Shown here: positions 1-5,514 of the stretch, one piece after another | How the letters are laid out: every line of letters begins with the position of its first letter | Numbering within the stretch: the first letter of the stretch is position 1 | NCBI GenBank assembly: GCA_030615475.1 | Contig: JAUWZF010000042.1 | Location: 1 to 7,927 of the forward strand | Source of the DNA: Dehalococcoidales bacterium | GTDB taxonomy: Bacteria; Chloroflexota; Dehalococcoidia; Dehalococcoidales; RBG-16-60-22 | Direction of reading: 5' to 3' | Length of the DNA: 7,927 bases | Notes under the pieces: model-generated | The model's database searches: none | The model's input: only the letters and a program-made list of their open reading frames with translations | Told to the model about the DNA's origin: nothing | Position numbers and translations under genes: made by a program

Positions 1-124
1 TTTTTCCCTTCGAAAGATTATTTTATCCCACACTTACTCTCGTTCTCTATAGATATGATACCTACCATGATCTGTCGACAGGACGATTCTATCTTGACAC
101 CTAGTACCTAATTATTAATGTCAA
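1..124 (-). pseudogene. Remnant of an unrecognised small gene
   Basis: A perfect Shine-Dalgarno sequence (AGGAGGTGA, complement of 128-136) precedes a TTG at 124-122 with good spacing. The frame it opens meets a TAG after seven codons (103-101), and three more TAGs follow. Another minus-strand frame in the same stretch reads like protein for about 25 codons (LGTRCQDRIVLSTDHGRYHI, then YRERE and a stop), so a frameshift just after the start is a simple explanation. I do not recognise the product. The gene would have been last in a minus-strand series of small genes reading out of the left window edge. All of them now look broken. Confidence is low because the fragment is short. Confidence 0.3.
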
Positions 125-127
125 AAT

Positions 128-136
128 TCACCTCCT
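128..136 (-). promoter_or_regulatory. Strong ribosome binding site of a dead gene
   Basis: The minus strand reads AGGAGGTGA, a full match to the 16S rRNA tail. It sits six bases (counted from the end of AGGAGG) before a TTG codon whose frame closes after seven codons. The site is seen directly. Its meaning, the start of a former gene, is an inference. Confidence 0.45.
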
Positions 137-358
137 CTAGAATTGATTATTTCGCTTGGTGTAGGTGCGTAGCCTCTGCTTCGTTTCTAACACAACCTGC
201 GTCTCGCGCACATGTTTACCTATTTCGACACTGAATCCTTTCTTATTTATCCGAATGATGTCATGAATCTCACCATCCCTTATGGCCTCGACAACTTCCA
301 CTGCCTATGTAGAAGTCTCTTTTTCAGGTCGGGAAAATGATCTCGAAAGAGATGTCAT
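137..358 (-). pseudogene. Unrecognised small protein gene with internal TAG
   Basis: Starting at an ATG at 358, this frame gives 73 residues interrupted only by a TAG at codon 18 (307-305). After that stop the translation looks like a genuine compact protein: it begins AVEVVEAIRDGEIHDIIRI, is rich in charged residues and alternating hydrophobics, and ends QF before a second TAG. The internal stop could be a single C-to-T change of a CAG codon. A GTG shortly after the stop could allow a 54-residue shortened product, but no ribosome binding site precedes it. I do not know the family. It lies between two other minus-strand remnants in what appears to be the end of an integrated element. Confidence 0.4.
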
Positions 359-373
359 TATCGCACCATTTTG

Positions 374-550
374 TTAAGAGAAATTGACCTTATCTTCTGG
401 CTTCAATAAGAATAGATCGCTTGAATTAGCTATTTGGGATAGCCCGATATTTTTAGTCTGCCTATCGAGCGAATATTTGAGTTGGCGTGCCGTTTGGCCT
501 ATTCGGTCAAGCTGGTCAAGTAGTTGTACAGGTAGTTGGCAGGCATTAGA
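374..550 (-). pseudogene. 3' remnant of an unrecognised gene ending at the integration scar
   Basis: An open minus-strand frame runs from the tRNA-like fragment leftwards to a TAA at 376-374. Its translation (LPVQLLDQLDRIGQTARQLK, then a polar stretch ending KPEDKVNFS) looks like real protein, with an amphipathic helical start. It is in the same frame as the next remnant, whose ATG begins 15 bases after the stop. The only available ATG (577-575) falls inside the tRNA-like 3' end, so the gene is probably a 3' part cut off at the integration junction. The alternative is a chance open frame. The family is not recognised. Confidence 0.3.
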
Positions 551-551
551 A

Positions 552-576
552 GTTCGACTCTCCCCTGTCTCCACCA
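552..576 (+). other. tmRNA/tRNA-Ala-like 3' end, probable attachment-site remnant
   Basis: The bases resemble the last part of a tmRNA or alanine tRNA: a T-loop TTCGACT (553-559), a pyrimidine-rich T-stem strand CTCCC, an acceptor-like strand ending TCTCC, a discriminator A and an encoded CCA (574-576). The acceptor strand is one base too long for a proper fold. The bases before the T-loop (AGAAG) pair poorly with CTCCC, and no 5' half of a tRNA or tmRNA is visible upstream. A bare 3' end followed by a terminator is what site-specific integration leaves at the far side of an element. On that reading the element is to the left and the original chromosome to the right. Confidence 0.5.
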
Positions 577-590
577 AACCCAGCTTTTCT

Positions 591-620
591 CGCCTTGAAG
601 CGATCGGGGCGTTTTATTTT
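591..620 (+). terminator. Intrinsic terminator after the tRNA-like 3' end
   Basis: CGCC (591-594) pairs with GGCG (608-611), extendable by G-T pairs, around an 11-14-base loop. It runs straight into GTTTTATTTTT. It starts 15 bases after the CCA of the tRNA-like fragment, so it would have ended the original tRNA/tmRNA transcript. Confidence 0.55.
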
Positions 621-676
621 TCTTGAGGGATAAAGATAATCAGTCCAAAATCTAGCTTTTAATTCAGAGATTCGAA

Positions 677-702
677 TAGCCTGTAGAAGGCTACTTTTCT
701 TT
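677..702 (+). terminator. Possible weak terminator hairpin
   Basis: TAGCC (677-681) and GGCTA (689-693) form a 5-bp stem with a 7-base loop, followed on the plus strand by CTTTTCTTT. No plus-strand gene ends here. In the minus direction it lies about 40 bases past the stop at 730 but has no T-run, so its role is uncertain. Confidence 0.3.
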
Positions 703-729
703 CGATAATTTTACTATACCGCGTTTTCG

Positions 730-955
730 TCACCAAGTGGAATAGAGGAACAGAGTAGCCAGAACTACGCTACTAAAAATAGTCATTCCAATAAGTGTCC
801 AGTTGATTTTTAAATCAGCTTCCTGGGTTACTGATGAAGTCTGGTCAGGTTCCGTAGGTATTATTGTTTTTTCAATATTCGGCTTCTATTCTTCCAGGGG
901 CAAGGGTATTTTCTCTGACAGCGAAATATGTGGGCGTCAGGGGGACGCTATATTC
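730..955 (-). pseudogene. C-terminal remnant of a membrane-anchored surface protein
   Basis: The last 51 codons (885-733) read PNIEKTIIPTEPDQTSSVTQ, then EADLKIN and a hydrophobic segment WTLIGMTIFSSVVLATLFLY ending STW and a TGA at 732-730. This is a polar, Thr/Ser/Pro-rich stalk followed by one C-terminal transmembrane helix, typical of surface proteins anchored by their tail. Upstream, another frame (955 down to about 884) reads EYSVPLTPTYFAVRENTLAPG and looks continuous with the stalk, but a frameshift and a TAG (888-886) separate them. The 5' end runs directly into the broken dehydrogenase, so a deletion probably joined the two. An alternative is that PLTPTY still belongs to the dehydrogenase, where a catalytic Tyr is expected. 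Confidence 0.45.
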
Positions 956-1369
956 CCCGGAGAGAGAGGCGATGTTGATAATATGCCAGTAGTCTGTAAT
1001 ATAGACAATACCTGCTGACAGCAGCGGAAGACGCCAGTCAGGTTCACATCAATAACCTCGTTCCATTCTTCGTCTGTCTGCTTATCAAAGTCGGCAGTAC
1101 GGTTGACGCCGGCATTGTTCACCAGTGCATTAATGTAGCCGTGGTACTCGGCCACATTTTTAAAGGTCTAGCGGATGCTTAGGCGGTCACGTACATCTAG
1201 CTTTACCAAACAGCCCGGCTTTGATTTTCCACGACACCTTCTCCGCCTTCTCCTTCACATAGGTGATGACCACCTCGGCCCTCTCCCTGGCAAAGCCGCG
1301 TGCGATGGCCTAGCCGATGCCCCGGCTGTAGACGGTGACGATACAGACCTTATTTTTTAATTGTATCAT
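956..1369 (-). pseudogene. Short-chain dehydrogenase/reductase (FabG-like), inactivated
   Basis: Pieces of a classical SDR oxidoreductase (NAD(P)H-dependent, Rossmann fold) follow one another in three frames. The start is an ATG at 1369 behind GGGGGTGA. The first piece begins MIQLKNKVCIVTVYSRGIG, meets a TAG at codon 20 where GIGKAIA is expected, then continues AIARGFARERAEVVITYVKE. A frameshift near 1197 leads to LDVRDRLSIR, a second TAG (1170-1168), and INALVNNAGVN and IDVNLTGVFRCCQ, matching the NNAG and N-S-T-G blocks. A one-base shift near 986 leads to HIINIASLSG, the segment before the catalytic Tyr. The TGxxxGxG cofactor motif has lost its first Gly (TVYSRGIG). The C-terminal part with YxxxK is missing or replaced. 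The start is 9 bases past the transaldolase stop, so the two were co-transcribed. The SDR identity is clear; the substrate is not. Confidence 0.85.
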
Positions 1370-1378
1370 CTTCACCCC

Positions 1379-2053
1379 CTAGTCCAGAGATTCGTATTCC
1401 TTCCTGGCGGTAGCCGGCAGTGTCCGCCAGCTCTTCAGGAAATCCCTTTCACCCAGCTGGAAGATGGGGTTCTTATAGACCATTTGCCAGCAGGATGGGG
1501 GAACTGTTAAGACATCGGAGCCTGCTATGACTGCCTCCAGCAGGTATTCCGGGTTTCGTATCGAGGCCGAGAGCAGCTTGGTCGGGCTCTCCATTTCGTC
1601 TATGGATTGCCGCAGTTGCCAGATAGCTTCCTTGTTGTTTAGCCCGAACTCCTCTACTCTGCCGACAAACAGGCTGACATAGTCCACCTCGAGCTGGATA
1701 AAGGGGACGGCCTGGGATGGATGGAAGATTAGGGTAATGTTCATCCTGATGCCTGCCTTCTTCAACTCCTGAGCTGCCGTCAGCCCCGCGATGGAAGCTG
1801 GAACTTTAATGACCACATTGGGGGCCAGTTTGTTCAGCTTGATGGCATGTTTCACCATTTCACGCGGTTCGGTGTAAGTAACCTCGACGCTTATCGGCCC
1901 CTTGACGATTTCGGCTATTTTCTTTATCTGCGCAATAGGGTCGCCGCCTTCCTTGGACAGCAGGGCGGGATTGGTCGTCACCCCGTCCACGAGGCCCAGA
2001 GGCTTGTAGAACTTAATGTCTTCGATTGAAGCCGTATCCAGGAAAAATTCCAT
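1379..2053 (-). CDS. tal: Transaldolase, small FSA/TalC-type subfamily
   Basis: A 224-residue class I aldolase-fold enzyme expected to move a dihydroxyacetone unit between sugar phosphates via a Schiff base in the cytoplasm. Visible motifs are MEFFLDTA at the start, DGVTTNP (about 23-29), VVIKVPA with the Schiff-base lysine (Lys83), NITLIF (about 105-110), SLFVGRVEE and LLSASIRNP. Length fits the 210-225-residue subfamily shared by transaldolase and fructose-6-phosphate aldolase. Where E. coli FsaA has Gln59 and Tyr131, this protein has Glu (ISVEV) and Phe (SLFVGR), as transaldolases do, so I favour transaldolase activity. The ATG at 2053 is chosen because AAGGAAGG lies five bases before it. 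A GTG two codons upstream overlaps that site. A broken dehydrogenase follows in the same operon and an IS3 end lies about 80 bases upstream. Stop codon is TAG. Confidence 0.9.
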   Translation of the reverse strand: MEFFLDTASIEDIKFYKPLGLVDGVTTNPALLSKEGGDPIAQIKKIAEIVKGPISVEVTYTEPREMVKHAIKLNKLAPNVVIKVPASIAGLTAAQELKKAGIRMNITLIFHPSQAVPFIQLEVDYVSLFVGRVEEFGLNNKEAIWQLRQSIDEMESPTKLLSASIRNPEYLLEAVIAGSDVLTVPPSCWQMVYKNPIFQLGERDFLKSWRTLPATARKEYESLD

Positions 2054-2132
2054 AAGCACCTTCCTTGAGTAATTATTTCATAAAATCAGATTCATGACTA
2101 GCGAATCCCGAATTTTTCGTGGTATTTTATCA

Positions 2133-2158
2133 TGACCTGCCCCCACAAAAGATACCAC
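2133..2158 (-). repeat. Terminal inverted repeat (right end) of IS3-family element
   Basis: Read on the plus strand the end begins TGACCTGCCCCCACAAAA. A TGACCTGCCCC-type end is familiar from IS3-family elements, and it sits just past the stop codon of the transposase remnant, as IRR should. The matching left end (GGGGGCAGGTCA on the plus strand) is not found upstream of the remnant, so the copy is truncated. A perfect 7-bp inverted repeat, GTGGTAT (2119-2125) and ATACCAC (2152-2158), straddles the end. Confidence 0.6.
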
Positions 2159-2362
2159 TTATAGAGTTAGAGTTACCGGTATTCTAACCTCAGGAGCAGG
2201 TGGGCTGTAACTCAGGGCACTATGTGGCTGAACATAATTATACTCCCTCCGCCACTGCTCAATCAATATCTCTGCCTCGGTCAGCGTAGTCAATATCTCC
2301 CTATTAAGTAACTCATCTCTCAACTTCCCGTTGAACCTTTCGCCAGATGGCCTATTCTTTAG
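2159..2362 (-). pseudogene. IS3-family transposase (OrfB) C-terminal fragment
   Basis: The minus strand encodes about 67 residues that match the C-terminus of IS3-family OrfB, the rve-type DDE integrase core. It shows GERFNGKLRDELLN, carrying the third catalytic acidic residue (Glu), then ILIEQWRREYN, then VQPHSALSYSPPAPE, and a TAA at 2161-2159. Sequence matching the rest of the catalytic core and OrfA is absent. In-frame stops appear just upstream and the DNA changes to CTTTA-repeat sequence, so the copy is cut at about 2345-2362. It cannot transpose alone. It points the same way as the transaldolase operon and ends about 80 bases upstream of it, so its insertion may have replaced part of that operon's upstream region. 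Confidence 0.85.
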
Positions 2363-2367
2363 AAAAA

Positions 2368-2406
2368 CTTTATGAAATCTTTATGAATCTTTAAGCATCT
2401 TTAGGC
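2368..2406 (+). promoter_or_regulatory. Four phased CTTTA repeats, possible OmpR/PhoB-type operator
   Basis: CTTTA occurs at 2368, 2379, 2389 and 2399, spaced 11, 10 and 10 bases. The first two copies share the longer unit CTTTATGA. Direct repeats at helical-turn spacing ending just before a -35 element (2412) are the arrangement bound by winged-helix response regulators of the OmpR/PhoB family. The E. coli pho box uses 11-bp repeats. The repeats and spacing are seen; the regulator is inferred. Confidence 0.45.
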
Positions 2407-2411
2407 CTTTC

Positions 2412-2439
2412 TTCACAGCCTGATAGTACACTTTAATAG
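2412..2439 (+). promoter_or_regulatory. Possible sigma-70 promoter for the DUF2341-LamG gene
   Basis: TTCACA (2412-2417) and TAATAG (2434-2439) are separated by 16 bases. They lie directly after the CTTTA repeats and 65 bases before the annotated start. The -35 is fair and the -10 moderate. Confidence 0.4.
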
Positions 2440-2461
2440 GGGTAACTTGTACTTAAATTGG

Positions 2462-2483
2462 GGGTTAACCCTTACTTTTTAAC
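2462..2483. repeat. GGGTTAACCC palindrome in the leader
   Basis: A perfect 10-bp palindrome (2462-2471) is followed by a second TTAACC (2478-2483), which can pair with GGTTAA inside the palindrome. It lies between the proposed -10 and the start codon, so it could be an operator or a leader hairpin. No function is assigned. Confidence 0.3.
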
Positions 2484-2503
2484 CTAATGCAGGCTTACTG
2501 GCT

Positions 2504-3796
2504 ATGCAGGGATTAATGTCGCATTTAAATAAAAGCCTCATCAGGCTGGTGCCGCTGGCCCTGATAATTGTTTTCATTATCGGCGCCATCGGGCCGAGTC
2601 CCGTCCAGGCCGACCCCGGCTGGTACGACACCGACTGGCAGTACCGCAAGAAGATAATCATTAACAGTTCCAATGTCACGGGCGATTTAACCGATTTCCC
2701 GGTGCTTATAAGCATCGTATCCGACGGTGATATCGGTAGCCATGCCCAGCTTGACGGTGAGGATATCCTCTTCACCCAAGGTGACGAAGTATCTAAAATC
2801 CCGCACGAGATTGAGAGTTTCAGCAGTAATGGAGCCACGGTTAACTTAACCGCCTGGGTCAAGATACCCAATCTTTCTTCAACTACTGATACCGATATCT
2901 ATATTTACTACGGCAACGGCTCTATCGGCAACCAGGAAGACCCCACCAATGTCTGGGATAGTAACTTCCAGATGGTGCAGCATATGGAGGAGGCCTCCGG
3001 CGGTCCCGGTGCTATCACAGACTCAACATCATATAACAACAACGGCACTGACTATAACTCCCCAACCTTCGGGGCTTCCGGTAAAAACGACGGTGCTATC
3101 GGTTTTGTCGGGACCAGCGCCCAGTATATTGACTGCGGCAATGACAGCTCCCTGGACATAACCGGTAACATCACTGTTGAGGCATGGATTTATCCCACCG
3201 ATAGCAATACGAACAAAGGAATAGTTGCAAAGTACCAGGGAACCAACCCTTCATACTATCTATTATTTGACGGCACCGGACACATTGATTTCGTAGTTCA
3301 AAGCAGTCCGTTTACACGTAGCGCCGATGCCGGTACCCCATCAACTAATAATTGGCATCATGTAGTCGGTGTCTACGACCAATCTAAGGTGAGAATATTT
3401 CTTAACGGCGTGGAAACAATAGGTGATAACTATTTCTCAACAATAGACTCTACCTCCTCAATTGTTACTATAGGAAGCTGGTATGATAACACGAGCTCTT
3501 TCGATTTTACCGGTATTATTGACGAAGTCCGCATCTCCAATACCAACCGTAGCGCCGACTGGATTAAGACCAGCTATAATAACCAGAGCAATCCGTCGGC
3601 TTTCTTCACGCTGGGCTCAGAGCAGAACGCCCCGGCACCCGTAGCCGTAGGCGGTAAAATCCTTATCGTTAATAAGGCTATGGTACTGGCACCGTGGATT
3701 CTAATAGCCATAGCACTGTGCATTGTTATTATCCGGCTCATCCAGCACTTCAGGAAAAAGACGCCGTCACGTTCGCCGCACGAAGATAATTCATAG
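2504..3796 (+). CDS. Secreted, membrane-anchored DUF2341-LamG surface protein
   Basis: A 430-residue exported protein. A basic N-terminus and hydrophobic segment (about 10-30) end in PSPVQA-DP, a good signal-peptidase I site after residue 36. Residues about 38-140 match DUF2341 (WYDTDWQYRKKI, DGEDILFT, IPHEIESF, DIYIYYGN). Residues about 150-350 form a LamG/concanavalin-like domain (WDSNFQMVQHMEE, DSTSYNNNGT, ITVEAWIYP, NNWHHVVGVYD, FTGIIDEVRISN). A transmembrane helix (about 392-411) followed by RKK anchors the C-terminus, leaving both domains outside the cell. This domain pair is usual in surface proteins thought to bind glycans or contribute to adhesion; no catalytic site is seen. An ATG at 2516 is an alternative start with AGGGA close before it. 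Neither start has a strong ribosome binding site. Phased repeats upstream suggest regulated expression. Stop is TAG. Confidence 0.85.
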   Translation: MQGLMSHLNKSLIRLVPLALIIVFIIGAIGPSPVQADPGWYDTDWQYRKKIIINSSNVTGDLTDFPVLISIVSDGDIGSHAQLDGEDILFTQGDEVSKIPHEIESFSSNGATVNLTAWVKIPNLSSTTDTDIYIYYGNGSIGNQEDPTNVWDSNFQMVQHMEEASGGPGAITDSTSYNNNGTDYNSPTFGASGKNDGAIGFVGTSAQYIDCGNDSSLDITGNITVEAWIYPTDSNTNKGIVAKYQGTNPSYYLLFDGTGHIDFVVQSSPFTRSADAGTPSTNNWHHVVGVYDQSKVRIFLNGVETIGDNYFSTIDSTSSIVTIGSWYDNTSSFDFTGIIDEVRISNTNRSADWIKTSYNNQSNPSAFFTLGSEQNAPAPVAVGGKILIVNKAMVLAPWILIAIALCIVIIRLIQHFRKKTPSRSPHEDNS

Positions 3797-3882
3797 CATT
3801 ACTGCTGGCCTTCATTTTTCAGAAGATTTATACTTAAAGAAAATCTACCTTCCTCCAATTCTTGCTCATGGCAGGTTGCTCT

Positions 3883-4605
3883 ATGCCCACCAAACCACTC
3901 CTCAAAGCGCTGACCGACGCCGGCATCGGCTCCCGCCGCCGCATGGCCGACGCCATCAAGCAGGGCAGGGTTGAGGTCAGCGGTGAAACAGCCGAATCTT
4001 TTAACCACCCGGTGAACGTGGCGAAAGACCGCGTCTCCATCAACGGGCAGGCGGTAAACCTCAAACCCGACGAGATAATCTGCCTGATGCTCAACAAGCC
4101 GGAAGAAGCCGTCTCCACCGTCAGCGATGAGAAAGGGCGCCGCACCGTCCTGGATATCCTGCCCCCGAAATATCGGAACCTCAGGCTATACCCGGTAGGC
4201 CGACTGGATAAAGATACTACCGGACTGCTCCTGCTCACCAATGACGGCAACCTCACCTACCGGCTGACCCACCCCCGGTTCGAGCACGAAAAGGAATATC
4301 TGATCCATATTAAGGGTAGCCTTAAACAGGATGAAATAAAAAAATTGGAACAGGGCATCCTGCTGGAGGACGGCATGACCCACCCGGCCCTGGTGAAAAC
4401 AGACTCTTCATCACCGCCGTTCAACTACAGCATTACCATCCACGAGGGCAGGAAACGGCAGGTACGCCGCATGTTCGAAAGATTTAAATATCCCGTCCTG
4501 GCCCTGAAACGCTTGCGTATCGGCGGGCTGAGCCTGGGCAACCTTAAAGAGGGAGAGGTACGGCGGCTGAACCCACAGGAGATAAAAGCGCTGCTGGACA
4601 CCTAA
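3883..4605 (+). CDS. rluB: 23S/16S rRNA pseudouridine synthase, RluB/RsuA family
   Basis: A 240-residue cytoplasmic enzyme that isomerises a uridine in ribosomal RNA. An N-terminal S4 RNA-binding domain (KALTDAGIGSRRRMADAIKQ, about 8-55, ending VSINGQAV) is followed by the RsuA-type catalytic domain. That domain shows LNKPEEAVSTVSD, VGRLDKDTTGLLLLTNDG with the catalytic Asp109, HEKEYLI and HEGRKRQVRRM near the C-terminus. Length fits the short Gram-positive-type RluB (about 240-245 residues). Start choice: the ATG at 3883 has AGG seven bases before it and gives the usual family N-terminus. The TTG at 3862 and ATG at 3868 have no ribosome binding site. RsuA, RluE and RluF are close relatives, so the exact uridine is uncertain. 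It begins 86 bases after the surface-protein stop. Stop is TAA. Confidence 0.88.
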   Translation: MPTKPLLKALTDAGIGSRRRMADAIKQGRVEVSGETAESFNHPVNVAKDRVSINGQAVNLKPDEIICLMLNKPEEAVSTVSDEKGRRTVLDILPPKYRNLRLYPVGRLDKDTTGLLLLTNDGNLTYRLTHPRFEHEKEYLIHIKGSLKQDEIKKLEQGILLEDGMTHPALVKTDSSSPPFNYSITIHEGRKRQVRRMFERFKYPVLALKRLRIGGLSLGNLKEGEVRRLNPQEIKALLDT

Positions 4606-4614
4606 CCTACCCTT

Positions 4615-4655
4615 TTCAAACCCGACTCAGGTCTGTTATACTGGACTTATTCCAG
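4615..4655 (+). promoter_or_regulatory. Possible promoter and small inverted repeat before acdB
   Basis: TTCAAA (4615-4620) and TATACT (4637-4642), 16 bases apart, would start RNA at about 4649. That leaves a leader of under ten bases before the ATG at 4657. An inverted repeat CTGGA/TCCAG (4641-4645, 4651-4655) covers the expected start point and could be a small operator. No ribosome binding site is visible, which fits a nearly leaderless message. Confidence 0.4.
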
Positions 4656-4656
4656 A

Positions 4657-5367
4657 ATGACAACTCCATTAGCCATGCACGCAATAATTAAGCGAGCCAG
4701 AAATGAAGGCAGGGCCGTCCTGACCGAGATAGAGTCCAAGGGACTCCTCGGGCAGTCGGGCATAAACGTCATTGATACCAGACTGGCCGCATCCAGGCCG
4801 GAGGCGGTCTCCATCAGCGAGCAAATCGGCTTTCCCGTGGTACTGAAAATAGCCTCGCCGGATATCGTCCACAAGAGCGACGCCGGCGGTATTCGGCTGG
4901 GACTGGAAACCCCGGAGCAGGTAGAACGGGCCTATGATGAAATCCTGAAAGACACCGGTCAAAAGCACCCCAAGGCACGCGTGCAGGGTTTATCCGTGCA
5001 GAAGATGGCCGCCCCGGGCGTGGAGGTAATTATCGGGATGTCCAAAGACGCCCAGTTCGGCCCCGTACTCATGTTCGGCCTCGGCGGAGTCTGGGTCGAA
5101 ATCCTCGAGGATGTTTCTCTGCGGGTCATTCCCGTCACCCGGCGGGATGTCCGCGAGATGATAAAGGAGATAAAGGGTTACCGGATGCTGACGGGTTACC
5201 GGGACCTGCCGCCTGTCGACGAATCGAAACTGGAAGACATGCTGCTGGCAGTCGCCGACTTCGTGACGCAATACCCTGCGGTCAAAGAGCTCGACCTCAA
5301 CCCCGTTATCGCATACGGCGACGGTGCTGTCGCCGTGGATGCCAGAGTGGTCCTGGAAAGTGTTTAG
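4657..5367 (+). CDS. acdB: Acyl/acetyl-CoA synthetase (ADP-forming), beta subunit
   Basis: A 236-residue ATP-grasp protein matching the free-standing beta chain of ADP-forming acyl-CoA synthetases. These enzymes convert acyl-CoA, ADP and phosphate to acid, CoA and ATP and save energy in fermentation. Motifs are GFPVVLKIASPDIVHKSDAG (58-77), GLSVQKMAAPGVEVIIGMSK, FGPVLMFGLGGVWVE, VSLRVIPV and KELDLNPVIA near the C-terminus. His72 in IVHKSDAGG corresponds to the phosphorylated beta-chain histidine (His71) described for Pyrococcus furiosus ACD. The size (about 232 in archaeal beta chains) indicates a separate subunit. The CoA-binding alpha chain carrying the other phosphohistidine is not in this window and must be encoded elsewhere. 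The ATG at 4657 lacks a ribosome binding site; an ATG at 4675 would lose only six residues. An AMP-forming CoA ligase follows. Stop is TAG. Confidence 0.88.
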   Translation: MTTPLAMHAIIKRARNEGRAVLTEIESKGLLGQSGINVIDTRLAASRPEAVSISEQIGFPVVLKIASPDIVHKSDAGGIRLGLETPEQVERAYDEILKDTGQKHPKARVQGLSVQKMAAPGVEVIIGMSKDAQFGPVLMFGLGGVWVEILEDVSLRVIPVTRRDVREMIKEIKGYRMLTGYRDLPPVDESKLEDMLLAVADFVTQYPAVKELDLNPVIAYGDGAVAVDARVVLESV

Positions 5368-5374
5368 CAATGGG

Positions 5375-5451
5375 TGTCATTCCCGCGGAAGCGGGAATCC
5401 AGTGGGTGGGGATGAGGCGTAATCTGGATCCCGACCTTTGTCGGAATGACA
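5375..5451. repeat. Palindromic interspersed repeat (REP/MITE-like)
   Basis: The 77-bp unit opens TGTCATTCCCGC and closes with its near complement GTCGGAATGACA. Each arm contains its own hairpin: CCCGC-GGAA-GCGGG on the left and CCGAC-CTTT-GTCGG on the right. The inner arm ends GAATCCAG and CTGGATCCC also mirror each other. This composite palindrome belongs to a widely scattered type of bacterial intergenic repeat, familiar because spurious translations read SRFRGND and IPTKVGIQ. It starts eight bases past the acdB stop, so its RNA hairpins could protect or terminate that message. Confidence 0.85.
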
Positions 5452-5477
5452 TTATTAAACAATCTCATGCTCGAAAA

Positions 5478-5506
5478 TTGATAATCTTTGATAAAGGTAG
5501 CATTAA
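5478..5506 (+). promoter_or_regulatory. Weak candidate promoter for the CoA ligase
   Basis: TTGATA (5478-5483) and CATTAA (5501-5506) are 17 bases apart. The -10 is poor. If used, transcription would start within a few bases of the ATG at 5515. Read-through from acdB is the alternative. Confidence 0.25.
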
Positions 5507-5514
5507 GAGAGCCG

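Noticed and set aside
200..576. A complete tmRNA gene ending at 576
   Set aside because: I could not find a matching 5' end (GGGGAC-type acceptor strand) or a tag-peptide frame ending ALAA within the expected distance, and the T-stem does not pair well.
384..626. An 80-codon plus-strand open frame
   Set aside because: It runs through the tRNA-like 3' end and the terminator, has no ribosome binding site, and its translation resembles no protein family.
803..1018. A 71-codon plus-strand open frame
   Set aside because: It is antisense to the membrane-anchor remnant and the broken dehydrogenase, whose minus-strand frames show recognisable protein features.
1..1369. Reassignment of TAG to an amino acid, because many in-frame stops in the left remnants are TAG
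   Set aside because: Intact genes in the window (transaldolase, surface protein, acdB, CoA ligase, lipid kinase) end in TAG, and the left region also carries frameshifts and other stops. Ordinary decay explains it.
3829..3834. TATACT as a -10 box for the pseudouridine synthase
   Set aside because: The expected -35 position reads TGGCCT, a poor match, so I did not annotate a promoter.
5375..5451. CRISPR-like repeat
   Set aside because: There is one palindromic unit only, with no spaced repeat array and no cas genes in the window.
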